DNA from: Lachnoanaerobaculum saburreum DSM 3986
GTDB taxonomy: Bacteria; Bacillota; Clostridia; Lachnospirales; Lachnospiraceae
Assembly: GCF_000185385.1 (NCBI RefSeq)
Contig: NZ_GL622296.1
Coordinates: forward strand, 1 to 64,000
Direction of reading: 5' to 3'
Length of the DNA stretch: 64,000 nucleotides
Every line of letters begins with the position of its first letter. Position 1 is the stretch's first letter. A program made the translations under genes and the position numbers. The notes under the pieces were generated by a model. That model saw only the letters and a list, made by a program, of their open reading frames with translations, had not been told where the DNA came from and did not search any database. Shown here in pieces: positions 27,310 to 36,151 of this stretch.

Positions 27310-28099
27310 CTATTTTGAACTCTTATTTACTTTAGATCCGCTCTGGAATACATCATAAGGAATTTCAAGTGAGTACTTCACCAGTACGCCATTATGTTTA
27401 TACAAACTTTCACCTGTCATCTCATCAGTATTATCAGCATCCGCATCTATATCAGTATTATCAGCATCCATATCAACATCTTCAGCATCTATATCAAGCT
27501 TGGTAGGAAAATTTCTAATCATATCGGCACTGTCTGCACTAAGTTTTAAATAAATCTGACCTATATTGTCATTCGTATTTTCCTTACTCAAAATTTCATA
27601 TACTTCAAACTGAAGAGGTTGTACAAATGTAGACTCATTCTCTCCAAGTGAATAACTTTCTCCCTTGTAAATAAGTTCCGCACTTTCCGCCTGTAGCTCT
27701 ACACTCTGTCCGGGCTTTGACAAATCCAGATTGCTATGATTCAGTTTATCCACAGTACTGTCTTTTGAAGGTGTTACAGGAAACTCTAATTTTAACATTT
27801 TACCTTCAAGCAATGAATTGACAGGAAGACCCTCATCAAATGATATTTGCAAATCTCTGTCTGTAGGATTGAACTCAGCTTTAACAGGAGTCTCCAAATT
27901 ACCGCTTGCATCTGTAATACCTGCAGAATATCTATCACTATGTTTACCGAATACTACATCCATAGTACCGCTTGTAAACTTTGCCTCTGCATTGATATTG
28001 GTATACCAGCTGGAGTAACTTCCTCCTATTGCAAGCAACCAGTCCAAAGAACAGGGTCAAAAAAATATAAGACTTTTTAAAAATTTTTTTTCTATGCAT
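27310..28099 (-). pseudogene. TasA-like SipW-dependent protein, frameshifted in the signal peptide
   Basis: The longest continuous reading frame covers only 27310-28047 and lacks a normal start. Upstream an ATG at 28099 with AGGAG opens a clear signal peptide (MHRKKIFKKSYIFLTLFFGL) in another frame. Dropping one G at 28039-28040 joins them as FFGL-LLAIGGSYSSW, a textbook SipW signal. The mature part (about 240 residues) has FTSGTMDVVFG and an Asp-rich stretch (VDMDADNTDIDADADNTDE). So this is a real fibre-type gene with a +1 shift: mutation, assembly error or phase switch. Confidence 0.7.
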
Positions 28100-28124
28100 A
28101 TTTGCTATTCTCCTAAAATATATT

Positions 28125-28793
28125 TTAAAATCTCTGGTTCATCTCCAAAGAGTTTAATGCTAATTGAAATCTTTCTATATGCTTTTCAACAAATACCAAA
28201 ACTTCAGTTCTGGTATATATTTCCAGCTTACTGAATATATTTGAAATATGTTTCTTTACGGTGCCTTCTGATATTGACAAAATATTTGCCAACTTTGCAT
28301 TAGAATATCCCTCCCGCAAAAGCAATGCCACTTCTAACTCTCGCCTTGTCAATGTATCGATTTTCTTTTCTTCATCTGAAGTATTGCCTACATTTGCCAT
28401 TAAATCAGACGAATAAAACTTCCCGCCCCTGTCTACGACTTTCAAGCCGTATACAATATCATCTACAAAAGCATCTTTAAGTATATATGCATCTATACCC
28501 ATATTCTTGGCTTTCATAAAATCTATTTCACTGGAGGAAGATGTTATAACAAAAGTTTTTATATTTTTATTTTTATCATGGTTTTGATTCTGTATCCACT
28601 CTAAAAAGTCAAAACCGCTTTCATTATTTAGATTCAAGTCTACAAATACACTGTCTATTGATTTTTCTCTTGCCAAATCAATAGCTTCCTTGACTGTACC
28701 GGCCTGTACAGTCTCCTCTTCGGGTTTGTGCAATTTTATAATAGACTCCAAACCCTGTCTTGCAATAGGATGATCATCCAAAACAAGTACCAT
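28125..28793 (-). CDS. NarL/LuxR-family response regulator
   Basis: 222 residues. The receiver domain begins MVLVLDDHPIARQGLE (acidic pair) with the phosphoacceptor Asp in IDSVFVDLNLNNESG, Thr/Ser in TFVITSSSS and Lys in AYILKD. The C-terminal LuxR helix-turn-helix contains LTRREL and GYSNAKLANILSISEGTVKKHISNIFSKL. GGAGG precedes the ATG. It lies 10 bases after the kinase gene and immediately upstream of the fibre genes, which it presumably controls. Confidence 0.92.
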   Translation of the reverse strand: MVLVLDDHPIARQGLESIIKLHKPEEETVQAGTVKEAIDLAREKSIDSVFVDLNLNNESGFDFLEWIQNQNHDKNKNIKTFVITSSSSEIDFMKAKNMGIDAYILKDAFVDDIVYGLKVVDRGGKFYSSDLMANVGNTSDEEKKIDTLTRRELEVALLLREGYSNAKLANILSISEGTVKKHISNIFSKLEIYTRTEVLVFVEKHIERFQLALNSLEMNQRF

Positions 28794-28803
28794 ATATGCC
28801 TCC

Positions 28804-30411
28804 CTATCTTGGTAAACTAAGTTTTACTCTAACCCCACTTTTTTCACCATGCACTATACTTAAAAAACCTTTAAGTAAAACTGCTATACTTCTCATATTC
28901 TTTAACCCGTTACCCTCGTGGAAATCTTTGTCATCCTTAGAAAAGCCTAACCCGTCATCTTCAACCACCAGTTCAATCGAATTGGCATTTAACTTCAAAT
29001 TGACTTCCACGTTTTTTGCCTGTCCATGTTTTATTGCATTATTGACTGCCTCACAGGCTACTCTATATAGTGCTATCTTCTGTGCAATAGCTATATAATC
29101 CGACTGTTCATCCAGATTAACCTTTATACTTACCTCATTCAGCCTTTCCACTTCCTCCATATATGCATATATTGTATGAATAAAAGTATTCAGATTATCT
29201 TTAAATCTCTTGCCGTATATACTCTCACGTAACTCCGCCATAGTATTTTCTACAGAATCTCTTAACATCTTTATAGCTTCTACATAATCTTCTTTATTTT
29301 TTATCTTGCTTTCCAATAATATCAAGCTACAGTCAATTCCAAAAAGCTTCTGTATTACAGTATCATGAATCTCATTTGCAATGCGATTCTGCTCCTCTAC
29401 CGCAACGAATCTCTCTATCTGAGAATACATATCCAAATTGTTGAAAACAGTCTTTATAAGATGTCTGTAAAAATCTTTTTCCTCTTTAGATGTATCTACC
29501 ACCTTTCTTACCAGAACTCCGCTGATATAAGTACTCTCTCCAAAAGCTGTCAATTCATAGCTTTTTCCTCCTGAATATATATAACATATATCTTTGTTAT
29601 CTTCAACATTTAATGTACCATGTTTTTCATTCCAATCTTGTACCTTAACCAGTATATCATCATATACCGTTTTATCCACACCATAACTTTCTATAATTTC
29701 CGGTGCATCATCATGCTCAAACTTTATAAGCACAAATTCCGAATACATCTTATCTTTTTTTAATGCAAGTGACAACTTCTCCATAATTTTCTTAGGGTCG
29801 GTCATTGCAAAAAGTCCGAAGCTCTCACTCAGCTCTGCAAGTATTGTAAATGCATAATTGCTCAGTTCCTTTTCTTTTTGTAATTCCGTATTCAGACTTT
29901 CCAGCTCTTCCTTCTGTTCATCAATACATTTTATATAATAGCGAACAATATAAAACTCAACCATAAGCATCAGCATTCCCAAAACAATATTTGCTTCCTT
30001 ATAAACCGAGCCTTCTATATTATCCCCTGTTAAAGTGCAAATCCAACACCAAATACAGGCTATAAATGTTATTAATATATTTTTGTCCAAGGCTACCATC
30101 AACAGTATACAGTTAACCTCATACCACAGATATGGACTGTTTAAACCGCCGCTTAAGAATATAAAAATCCCGTATGCAAACACTTCCAAGCTGAACATCA
30201 CTCGAAAGTGCAATACATTCTCACAAACTCTTTTGTATAACCAGCAGCTTAAAGCACATGACACAAACATACCTGTAAAAATATATCTGTTTATATCCTC
30301 TCTGTTATAGATCGATACAAAAATATAAAACACTGTAGATACTATAAACGATATTACTCTCCACAGTACATTTATATTAACATAAGTAGAACTTTCTTTG
30401 TCGTTAGTCAT
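28804..30411 (-). CDS. Sensor histidine kinase (HisKA_3 type)
   Basis: 535 residues. About six N-terminal membrane helices (to about residue 165), a coiled-coil stretch (about 165-190), a GAF-like region (about 190-330) and a kinase core. The phosphoacceptor site is ANEIHDTVIQKLFGI, the HisKA_3 pattern that pairs with NarL-type regulators. ATPase motifs are ACEAVNNAIKHGQ (N box) and VEDDGLGF (G box). ATG 30411 has AAGGA upstream and is favoured over 30432. Likely first gene of the fibre operon; its signal is unknown. Confidence 0.9.
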   Translation of the reverse strand: MTNDKESSTYVNINVLWRVISFIVSTVFYIFVSIYNREDINRYIFTGMFVSCALSCWLYKRVCENVLHFRVMFSLEVFAYGIFIFLSGGLNSPYLWYEVNCILLMVALDKNILITFIACIWCWICTLTGDNIEGSVYKEANIVLGMLMLMVEFYIVRYYIKCIDEQKEELESLNTELQKEKELSNYAFTILAELSESFGLFAMTDPKKIMEKLSLALKKDKMYSEFVLIKFEHDDAPEIIESYGVDKTVYDDILVKVQDWNEKHGTLNVEDNKDICYIYSGGKSYELTAFGESTYISGVLVRKVVDTSKEEKDFYRHLIKTVFNNLDMYSQIERFVAVEEQNRIANEIHDTVIQKLFGIDCSLILLESKIKNKEDYVEAIKMLRDSVENTMAELRESIYGKRFKDNLNTFIHTIYAYMEEVERLNEVSIKVNLDEQSDYIAIAQKIALYRVACEAVNNAIKHGQAKNVEVNLKLNANSIELVVEDDGLGFSKDDKDFHEGNGLKNMRSIAVLLKGFLSIVHGEKSGVRVKLSLPR

Positions 30412-30432
30412 ATTGTCCTTACTCTCAAGCAT

Positions 30433-30833
30433 AAAAGTTTTTAGACGATTAAAGTTTTTATATAATACTCTGAAAATTATTTATGAGTTAATTACACTCA
30501 ATACTATAACACCCTAATCCTATTATTATTTACCTATATAATCACTTTTAACTTGTAATTTTTATTTTGTATATACAAGTTTTTGCCAAATATATGTACT
30601 AAATATATACGTAATTAGTATATCACAATTTTGTAAAAAAGGTTATATTTCTTTAAAAATCCAAGTAATATCTTTTTGGCTGCACTAATTCTTGATTGGT
30701 GTATAATACAGATTAATATATGCTTTATCTTATATGTTTACAACACTCTGATTTTATATTATTGTATATTTAAACAGTCGGCTTTTCTGAAGCTATAATA
30801 CTTATTTATTCATATTAACAAAAGGAGGTTATA
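30433..30833. other. Divergent intergenic region
   Basis: AT-rich DNA between the leftward kinase operon and the rightward DUF2974 gene. It must contain both promoters; TATAAT-like boxes occur near 30705 and 30797 on the plus strand, but no -35 box of good quality is seen with them. No ORF or RNA gene recognised. Confidence 0.4.
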
Positions 30834-31796
30834 ATGGCAAATATTTTTGACTATATAAAATGGCGTGGAGATCTGTCTTTTGATGTCTCTCCGTTTAATG
30901 AACTTGATAATGCGGTTTTTTCATTATTTTCCTATCTTGATTTAAAAGACTTGCAAAAAGAGATAAATTCCATAGGTATTTCTCTTTCAGATGTCTGTAG
31001 ATACCTGATTAATCATGATTATCACTATGGCTACATGAACAAAATAACTACAGATTTTTTAAATACACTTGCAAATTCCGAAAGATTCGGAAAAGTTATT
31101 ATAGTTGATTATATAGACCTCTATCATAAGAAAAAGTATCAATTTTCATCAACAGGATTTTTGTATGATGACAGTCAGATATATATTGCATTTAGAGGAA
31201 CCGATAACAGTATTGTTGCATGGAAAGAGGACTTTATGATGAGCTTTTCAGTTATCCCGGCTCAGAAATTTGCTCTAAGTTTTCTAAAGAAGGTTATTTC
31301 AAAGCATCCGAATACGGATTTTATAGTAGGTGGACATAGTAAGGGCGGTAATCTTGCAATTTACTCATGTGCTATGTGTGAGAAAAAATTTCAAGACAGA
31401 ATCACTACCATATATAATAATGACGGACCCGATCTTTGTGAGGAAGTAATTAATACTGATGTTATGAAGGCTATTGAGGACAGAATAGTCAAGATAGTTC
31501 CTGATTTTTGCATAGTAGGAATGATTTTTAACAATACAAAAAATATAAAGGTTGTAAAAGCGGATAATCCGGCTTTTTTACAGCATGATATATTAAACTG
31601 GAATTGCATAGGTACAAACTTTGAGTATGTTGATGATGTAAGCAAGAATGCAAACAGATTCAACAGTCTGATCGACAAAGTATTGGAAAATACCGATTTG
31701 AGCAAGCGCAAGGAATATGTAAATAATTTTTTTGACAAGATAATAGATTCCGGCACAACCAGACTGCCTTGGGGCGAGAACAATCCTACAACTTAA
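30834..31796 (+). CDS. DUF2974 (Mbeg1-like) alpha/beta-hydrolase family protein
   Basis: 320 residues related to DUF2974/Mbeg1-like lipase-class-3 proteins. The nucleophile elbow GGHSKGGNLAIY (Ser near residue 169) and the preceding IYIAFRGTDNSIVAWKED strand match the family. YNNDGPDL near 199 follows in the expected place. AAAGGAGG lies seven bases before the ATG. No signal peptide, so it acts in the cytoplasm; the substrate is unknown. Single-gene unit. Confidence 0.82.
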   Translation: MANIFDYIKWRGDLSFDVSPFNELDNAVFSLFSYLDLKDLQKEINSIGISLSDVCRYLINHDYHYGYMNKITTDFLNTLANSERFGKVIIVDYIDLYHKKKYQFSSTGFLYDDSQIYIAFRGTDNSIVAWKEDFMMSFSVIPAQKFALSFLKKVISKHPNTDFIVGGHSKGGNLAIYSCAMCEKKFQDRITTIYNNDGPDLCEEVINTDVMKAIEDRIVKIVPDFCIVGMIFNNTKNIKVVKADNPAFLQHDILNWNCIGTNFEYVDDVSKNANRFNSLIDKVLENTDLSKRKEYVNNFFDKIIDSGTTRLPWGENNPTT

Positions 31797-32000
31797 GTAA
31801 ATATTTATTATACTGTTATCCCAAGCTCTGCAACCAATGCCGAAAGAACCTTTTATCAGCAGCTATTTCCTGTTTGATACCGATGTTTGAACCCTTTATC
31901 TTTTATTTTGAAATCCGCTACAGCAAAACAGTGATTTTAGACATTAAATTTAATGTGAAATCCCTTACTTTTGCCTATAGCTAAGATAAAAAACAAAAGG
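31797..32000. other. Gene-free stretch
   Basis: AT-rich spacer with no supported ORF or RNA. It ends at a hairpin (32001-32027) that is repeated near 50386. Confidence 0.4.
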
Positions 32001-32027
32001 GATTTGAATCAATGCACGGTTCAAATC
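32001..32027. terminator. Hairpin repeated at two loci
   Basis: GATTTGAA (32001-32008) pairs with TTCAAATC (32020-32027). A related hairpin with the same core (GGGATTTGAATCAAT...GGTTCAAATC) is found at 50386-50414. Either end of the cell-wall/PIN duplicated locus carries one. Confidence 0.5.
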
Positions 32028-32107
32028 TCTAAATTAAAAGAGCAGGAGAATCTTTCCTTCCCCTGCTCCGGATAATTTTATATTGTTCCTCAATATACGA
32101 TATCAGA

Positions 32108-32738
32108 TTATTTCACCCATGTATTAGTTACATAACTTCCGTTAGAGTCTTTATATTTCCATCCTCCATCGGTATTTTCCCAACCCTGAGATGATGTATT
32201 TGCAGGTGAACCCATATCTGCATAAAAATAAAACCTACTTTATTTGCATTTTGCTCCTTGAAGAGGTTTCCACCATAATATGATCCTGCCGCATTGCTGC
32301 CTGTATTCTTAGAAAAAGATATTATTACATCCTGTCCGTTGTATCCTTTATATGTACTTCTGTCTAATATTGTTTTACCGACATTATAACTGCTTATTGT
32401 AAGTGGGTGAATACTCCGTTGACCTTTCCAAATCCAATGTAGGAGCCGCAAAAGCTGAATCTTTATAGTTATACATAATAACATTGTTTTGCCTGTTAAT
32501 TGCTCCCAAAGGTTCATAGAAATATGTCTACATATTTTGAATCCACCTGATTCACGCTTAGAACGACATCTTTTGTAATGACAGGCATAGTTATTTCTGT
32601 TCCAAGCGTTGAGTTACAAGTGTAAGTCCTTCCGGTATCTCTGCTTTTTATTGTGATATAGGGATTACTTGAAGTAAAAGCAAATGCATTAAAGCACATA
32701 AGCACAGAAAAAGGGGGTGTTAATAACAGTTTCTTCAT
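32108..32738 (-). pseudogene. Broken cell-wall-binding protein gene, paralogue of 48684-49601
   Basis: The N-terminal MKKLLLTPPFSVLMCFNAFAFTSSNP matches the intact paralogue at 49601, with nearly the same following segment (TGRTYTCNSTLGTEITMPVITKD). A frameshift near 32520 and further shifts near 32410 and 32230 break the frame; the last stretch, GWKYKDSNGSYVTNTWVK, is again in register and ends at a stop at 32108. It lacks the long C-terminal repeat array of the intact copy, so it is truncated as well as frameshifted. Confidence 0.85.
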
Positions 32739-32868
32739 AAATACTCCTTTCTCCTGCCGCTTCATTAAACAGCTTTGACTGCTCCATTATGTCAAAAGGT
32801 AATATTCATAATCTTTCTGTTCATATAAGCCCTAACAGTTTCAGAAAACTCTTTATTACGACATAATC

Positions 32869-32925
32869 GGTAAAGTAGTAGGTAGCTTTACACCTATTGA
32901 GGTATAAATATCATAGGTAAAGTAG
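32869..32925 (+). promoter_or_regulatory. Direct repeats upstream of the DUF6978/DUF1828 module
   Basis: GGTAAAGTAG occurs at 32869-32878 and again at 32916-32925, with an inverted CTTTACACC between them. Repeats of this sort before a toxin-antitoxin-like module suggest an operator, but no promoter boxes were firmly identified. Confidence 0.35.
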
Positions 32926-32950
32926 CGGAGCTTAGAGGGAAGTTTGATGA

Positions 32951-33442
32951 TTGCATATAACCAGCAGAGCTGATGATACTGGAAGGAGGTGTATTAATAT
33001 TCTTACTCAAGAAGAGGCAGAAATATTACTAAAGGCACTAAAGGAATCCCTTGTTAATTTTATTAGTATCCCTGATAACGGGACCAACCTGGATTTTAAA
33101 GTAAAAAGTAATCAGCCTTTGGAAATGTTTACCATTAACTTGTACAAAGGAAATATCGGAAAAAAATATAATATAGAAGCAAGAATAAGTAAAAACAATG
33201 TTCGTCTATTGGCACTACATATAAATGCTACAAACAAGCATTATAATCCACCCGAGCTTGGTGGGGATCTTATTACTGGATCTCACTGGCATATTTATAG
33301 AGAGGGTTTCAACCTTGCATTTGCATATCCGGCAAAGGATATAGCTGATAAGGATTTTTGCGAAAATACATTGGCTTTTTTTAGAGAGTTTAATATAATA
33401 GAAGTGCCAAAGCTTTCATCACAAATTGATTTATTAGGATAA
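32951..33442 (+). CDS. DUF6978-like protein, first gene of the PIN/ImmA module
   Basis: Frame from TTG at 32951 gives 163 residues, but a protein starting at ILTQEEAEILL (32999) is more natural. AGGAGG at 32984-32989 lies just before that point, where no ATG exists; AUU would have to serve, or an ATG was lost. The core carries NPPELGGDLITGSHWHIYREGFNLAFAYPA, resembling the His-rich 'HWHIYREG' motif of DUF6978 proteins. Function unknown. It is 23 bases before the DUF1828 gene, with which this family commonly co-occurs. Family assignment is from memory of the motif. Confidence 0.55.
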   Translation: MHITSRADDTGRRCINILTQEEAEILLKALKESLVNFISIPDNGTNLDFKVKSNQPLEMFTINLYKGNIGKKYNIEARISKNNVRLLALHINATNKHYNPPELGGDLITGSHWHIYREGFNLAFAYPAKDIADKDFCENTLAFFREFNIIEVPKLSSQIDLLG

Positions 33443-33465
33443 TTTTTAAAGAAAGGAGAATTACT

Positions 33466-34233
33466 ATGGAGATTTCCAATCTAATCAACGAGTATACACA
33501 GTGGCTTAAGCAAGAAATCACTTTTGCAAAAACTGGAGATTTCTATGAAATAACCACTCCATTTCTTGATATGAACAATGATTATATTCAAATATATACC
33601 AAATTGAGTGATGATGATATTTATATGACTGATGATGGTTACACCTTACAAGTTCTGTTATCAAATGGATTGCGTATATCCGGTAAAAGGAAAGAATTAT
33701 TAGATTATATAGTTAAACAATATGGTTTTAGTATCTCTAAGAATCTTGAAATAACCGGAAGTTGTGCACTAAGAGACTTTCCTTTATCTAAGCATCTTTT
33801 TGTGCAGTGCATAATGAAAGTTAATGATCTATTTATGGTGAAAAAAAGTACAAAAATAGAGTCTATATTCTTAGACGATGTTACTGATTTCTTCACTCAA
33901 AAGAACATAATGGCATCAGAGCAAGTTAGCATAATTGGAAAAACAGGATATAGCCACTCTTATGATTTTATATTTGCAAGAACTAAAAATCATCCTGAGA
34001 GACTATGCAACGCTATAAATAATCCTGATAAATCTCATATCAATAATGCTATATTCTCGTGGATTGATACTAAAGAAAATCGCAAGCCTGATAGTCAATT
34101 AATTTTAATAGTGAATGATTTGGATAAGAGAATACCTGGTAGCCTTGAAAAAGCCACTCAAAGTTATGATATCAACATGATACAGTGGACTGATAGAAAC
34201 AGTAAAAAAAGCCTAGATTTACTGGCATCTTGA
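33466..34233 (+). CDS. DUF1828/DUF1829 domain protein
   Basis: 255 residues. The N-terminal half (about 5-95) matches DUF1828: EITTPFLDMNNDYIQIYTKLSDDDIYMTDDGYTL. The C-terminal half (about 125-250) matches DUF1829, with SHSYDFIFARTK and ILIVNDLDKRI. Strong AAAGGAG before the ATG. Genes of this type occur on mobile islands beside restriction or toxin-antitoxin genes; no activity is proven. Here it is sandwiched between the DUF6978-like and ImmA/IrrE genes on the same strand, implying a common role. Confidence 0.72.
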   Translation: MEISNLINEYTQWLKQEITFAKTGDFYEITTPFLDMNNDYIQIYTKLSDDDIYMTDDGYTLQVLLSNGLRISGKRKELLDYIVKQYGFSISKNLEITGSCALRDFPLSKHLFVQCIMKVNDLFMVKKSTKIESIFLDDVTDFFTQKNIMASEQVSIIGKTGYSHSYDFIFARTKNHPERLCNAINNPDKSHINNAIFSWIDTKENRKPDSQLILIVNDLDKRIPGSLEKATQSYDINMIQWTDRNSKKSLDLLAS

Positions 34234-34244
34234 TTTTTTATATT

Positions 34245-34276
34245 AAAAAAGCCACCCGGTACGCTAATACCAAGGC
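34245..34276 (-). terminator. Hairpin repeat, first copy
   Basis: GCCACCCGGTACGC-TAATACCAAGGC after an A6 run. On the minus strand this is a GGTA/TACC-containing stem followed by T6. The same element recurs at 35996-36030, so the two copies bracket the ImmA-PIN gene pair. Both have the T run on the strand opposite to the genes. Confidence 0.55.
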
Positions 34277-34306
34277 TTAATTAAAACTATGAAAGGAGGT
34301 GTTTTA

Positions 34307-35473
34307 ATGTCCGGCGTTTCTGTAAAAGTAAACCCAACAATATTAAACTGGTTGATGCAAAAAGCCCAACAAAGCAATGTTGGCAGTTCTGTGACAGATT
34401 TAATAAAAAAATGGATATCCGGAGAAGAGGAGCCTACATTCAGTCAGATTGAGACCGTAAGTAAAAAAACAAACATTCCTTTTGGGTATTTTTTCCTTGA
34501 GAAGCCTCCGATAGAGGATTGCAAGATAGTTAATTTTCGTACAGTTGACAGTATCAGCATTCAGAATCCAAGTAGAGATTTAATAGATACTGTTGATATG
34601 ATGTCCGGTGTTCAAGAATGGATGGCAGAGTACAATAAAGACAACGGAGCATCTAGGTATGAATTTGTCGAAAGCATAAAAATAACTGACGGATTGATAC
34701 ATGCATCTAATACCATTAGAAAAGGACTAAACTTAAATCCAAATTGGTTTGAAAGTTTCAGAAATGCAAAAGAGGCTTTTAACAGCCTGCGTAACACTAT
34801 TTCCGACCTTGGCATTATTGTTATGATGAACGGTATAGTTGGTAATAATACGCACCGTACTCTTAATGTATCCGAGTTTAGAGCATTTGCCCTAACAGAT
34901 CCATACGCACCACTAATTTTTATTAATTCCAGAGATACTGATAATGGAAAATTATTCTCTTTATTACATGAATTAGTACATGTTTTTATAGGTAAAGATG
35001 ATTTTTATAATGACACACATGGAGTATCTCAAAAAGTCAGCAAAGAAGAACAATTCTGTAATGCTGTAGCGGCTGAAATTTTAGTTCCCGATTCTGCTTT
35101 TATAGCTGAATGGTCTAAGCAAAATGGAAACATTGAAACAATCATTTGTGCACTTGAAAAAAAATTCATATGCAGTCGCTTTACATTGCTTATAAAAGCA
35201 TTTAATACCGGGAAAATAGGAAAAATTGAATTTAATAGGTTTTTAAATCTGTTTCAAGAACAATTTGAAGTTATGCAGAATCAAAAGCAGGATAGAGCAT
35301 CCGACGGAGGAGATTTTTATCGCACCCTTTCCACAAAATGGGATAAAAAGGTTATCCAAGCAATGTATAGCAGCGCACAAAGCGGAAGAAATCAATATAG
35401 AGATGTGTATCGCCTTACAAATACTACCGGAAAAACCTTTCACGAACTTGTTAGAAAGGTGGGAGTTGTTTAA
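34307..35473 (+). CDS. ImmA/IrrE-family metallopeptidase (COG2856 antitoxin-like)
   Basis: 388 residues. The N-terminal part (about 1-70) resembles the degenerate helix-turn-helix region of COG2856 proteins, ending IPFGYFFLEKPPIED. The zinc peptidase motif HELVHVFIG (about residue 225) and the downstream EEQFCNAVAAEILVP, supplying the third ligand, are intact. GGAGG lies seven bases before the ATG at 34307. This class commonly pairs with a DUF4411 PIN protein, and here the PIN start overlaps its stop (TAATG). Likely an antitoxin or regulator that is itself a protease. Confidence 0.85.
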   Translation: MSGVSVKVNPTILNWLMQKAQQSNVGSSVTDLIKKWISGEEEPTFSQIETVSKKTNIPFGYFFLEKPPIEDCKIVNFRTVDSISIQNPSRDLIDTVDMMSGVQEWMAEYNKDNGASRYEFVESIKITDGLIHASNTIRKGLNLNPNWFESFRNAKEAFNSLRNTISDLGIIVMMNGIVGNNTHRTLNVSEFRAFALTDPYAPLIFINSRDTDNGKLFSLLHELVHVFIGKDDFYNDTHGVSQKVSKEEQFCNAVAAEILVPDSAFIAEWSKQNGNIETIICALEKKFICSRFTLLIKAFNTGKIGKIEFNRFLNLFQEQFEVMQNQKQDRASDGGDFYRTLSTKWDKKVIQAMYSSAQSGRNQYRDVYRLTNTTGKTFHELVRKVGVV

Positions 35474-35988
35474 TGTCAAAAATATTTTTACTTGACTCAA
35501 ATGTTTTCATCACACCTTACAGACTTTATTACCCGTTTGATTTTGCACCCGGATATTGGCAACAATTAGAAGTTTCTTTACAACTTGATAATGTGAAAGT
35601 TCCGGATGTTGTTTTTAAGGAAGTTTCACGAATGGAAGATGAATTGTCTGTTTGGATAAAAAATTTGAGTAGCTTCAAACCCTTATCAACAAAGGCATCA
35701 TCTGTCCTTGCCAATTACAGAAAAGTCCTTAGCTATGTACAGAACTGCGGCTTATATAAAGATGAGGCACTTAGAAATTGGGCACAAAAAGATATTGCCG
35801 ATCCTTGGTTAATTGCCGTTGCAATGGAGTTAAAAGCCATTATAATCACTGAAGAAGTTTCTGTAGGTTCAGGGCTTTCAACAAAAAATCCGTCAAAAAA
35901 TGCAAAGCTTCCTGATGTAGCAAATTATTTTGGTGTTAAATGTGAAAGGCTATTTTACTTTATGAGAGAAATGAATTTTAAACTCTGA
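35473..35988 (+). CDS. DUF4411 PIN-like nuclease (probable toxin)
   Basis: 171 residues. The start MSKIFLLDSNVFITPYRLYYPFDFAPGYW carries the first PIN acidic residue (LDSN) and the DUF4411 hallmark. Further acidic positions are EVSRMEDEL and DIADPWLIAVA, then IITEE. PIN proteins are Mg-dependent ribonucleases and often toxins. It overlaps the ImmA/IrrE gene by one base, indicating coupled translation and probable toxin-antitoxin pairing. A decayed copy of its C-terminal half lies at 50051-50326. Confidence 0.82.
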   Translation: MSKIFLLDSNVFITPYRLYYPFDFAPGYWQQLEVSLQLDNVKVPDVVFKEVSRMEDELSVWIKNLSSFKPLSTKASSVLANYRKVLSYVQNCGLYKDEALRNWAQKDIADPWLIAVAMELKAIIITEEVSVGSGLSTKNPSKNAKLPDVANYFGVKCERLFYFMREMNFKL

Positions 35989-35995
35989 AGCTGAT

Positions 35996-36030
35996 TAAAA
36001 AAGCCACCCGGTACGCCAATACCAAGTGGC
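35996..36030 (-). terminator. Hairpin repeat, second copy
   Basis: GCCAC (36003-36007), GGTA, loop, TACC, GTGGC (36026-36030) after an A run. It is a better stem than the copy at 34245 and on the minus strand is followed by T6. It lies just after the PIN gene. Confidence 0.6.
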
Positions 36031-36151
36031 ACGCATATACATTGTAAAGCTGTTACGCTTACAGTATAAGCCATCGACAAGCTATATTGTACCACTGTAA
36101 CAGCTGTTTGACAATGCTGTTATTTTTATACCCAAAATTAAGGAGGTACAT

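Noticed and set aside
26744-27335. Rightward ORFs with Phe/Ser-rich repeats
   Set aside because: They mirror the decapeptide repeats of the leftward gene and have no ribosome sites.
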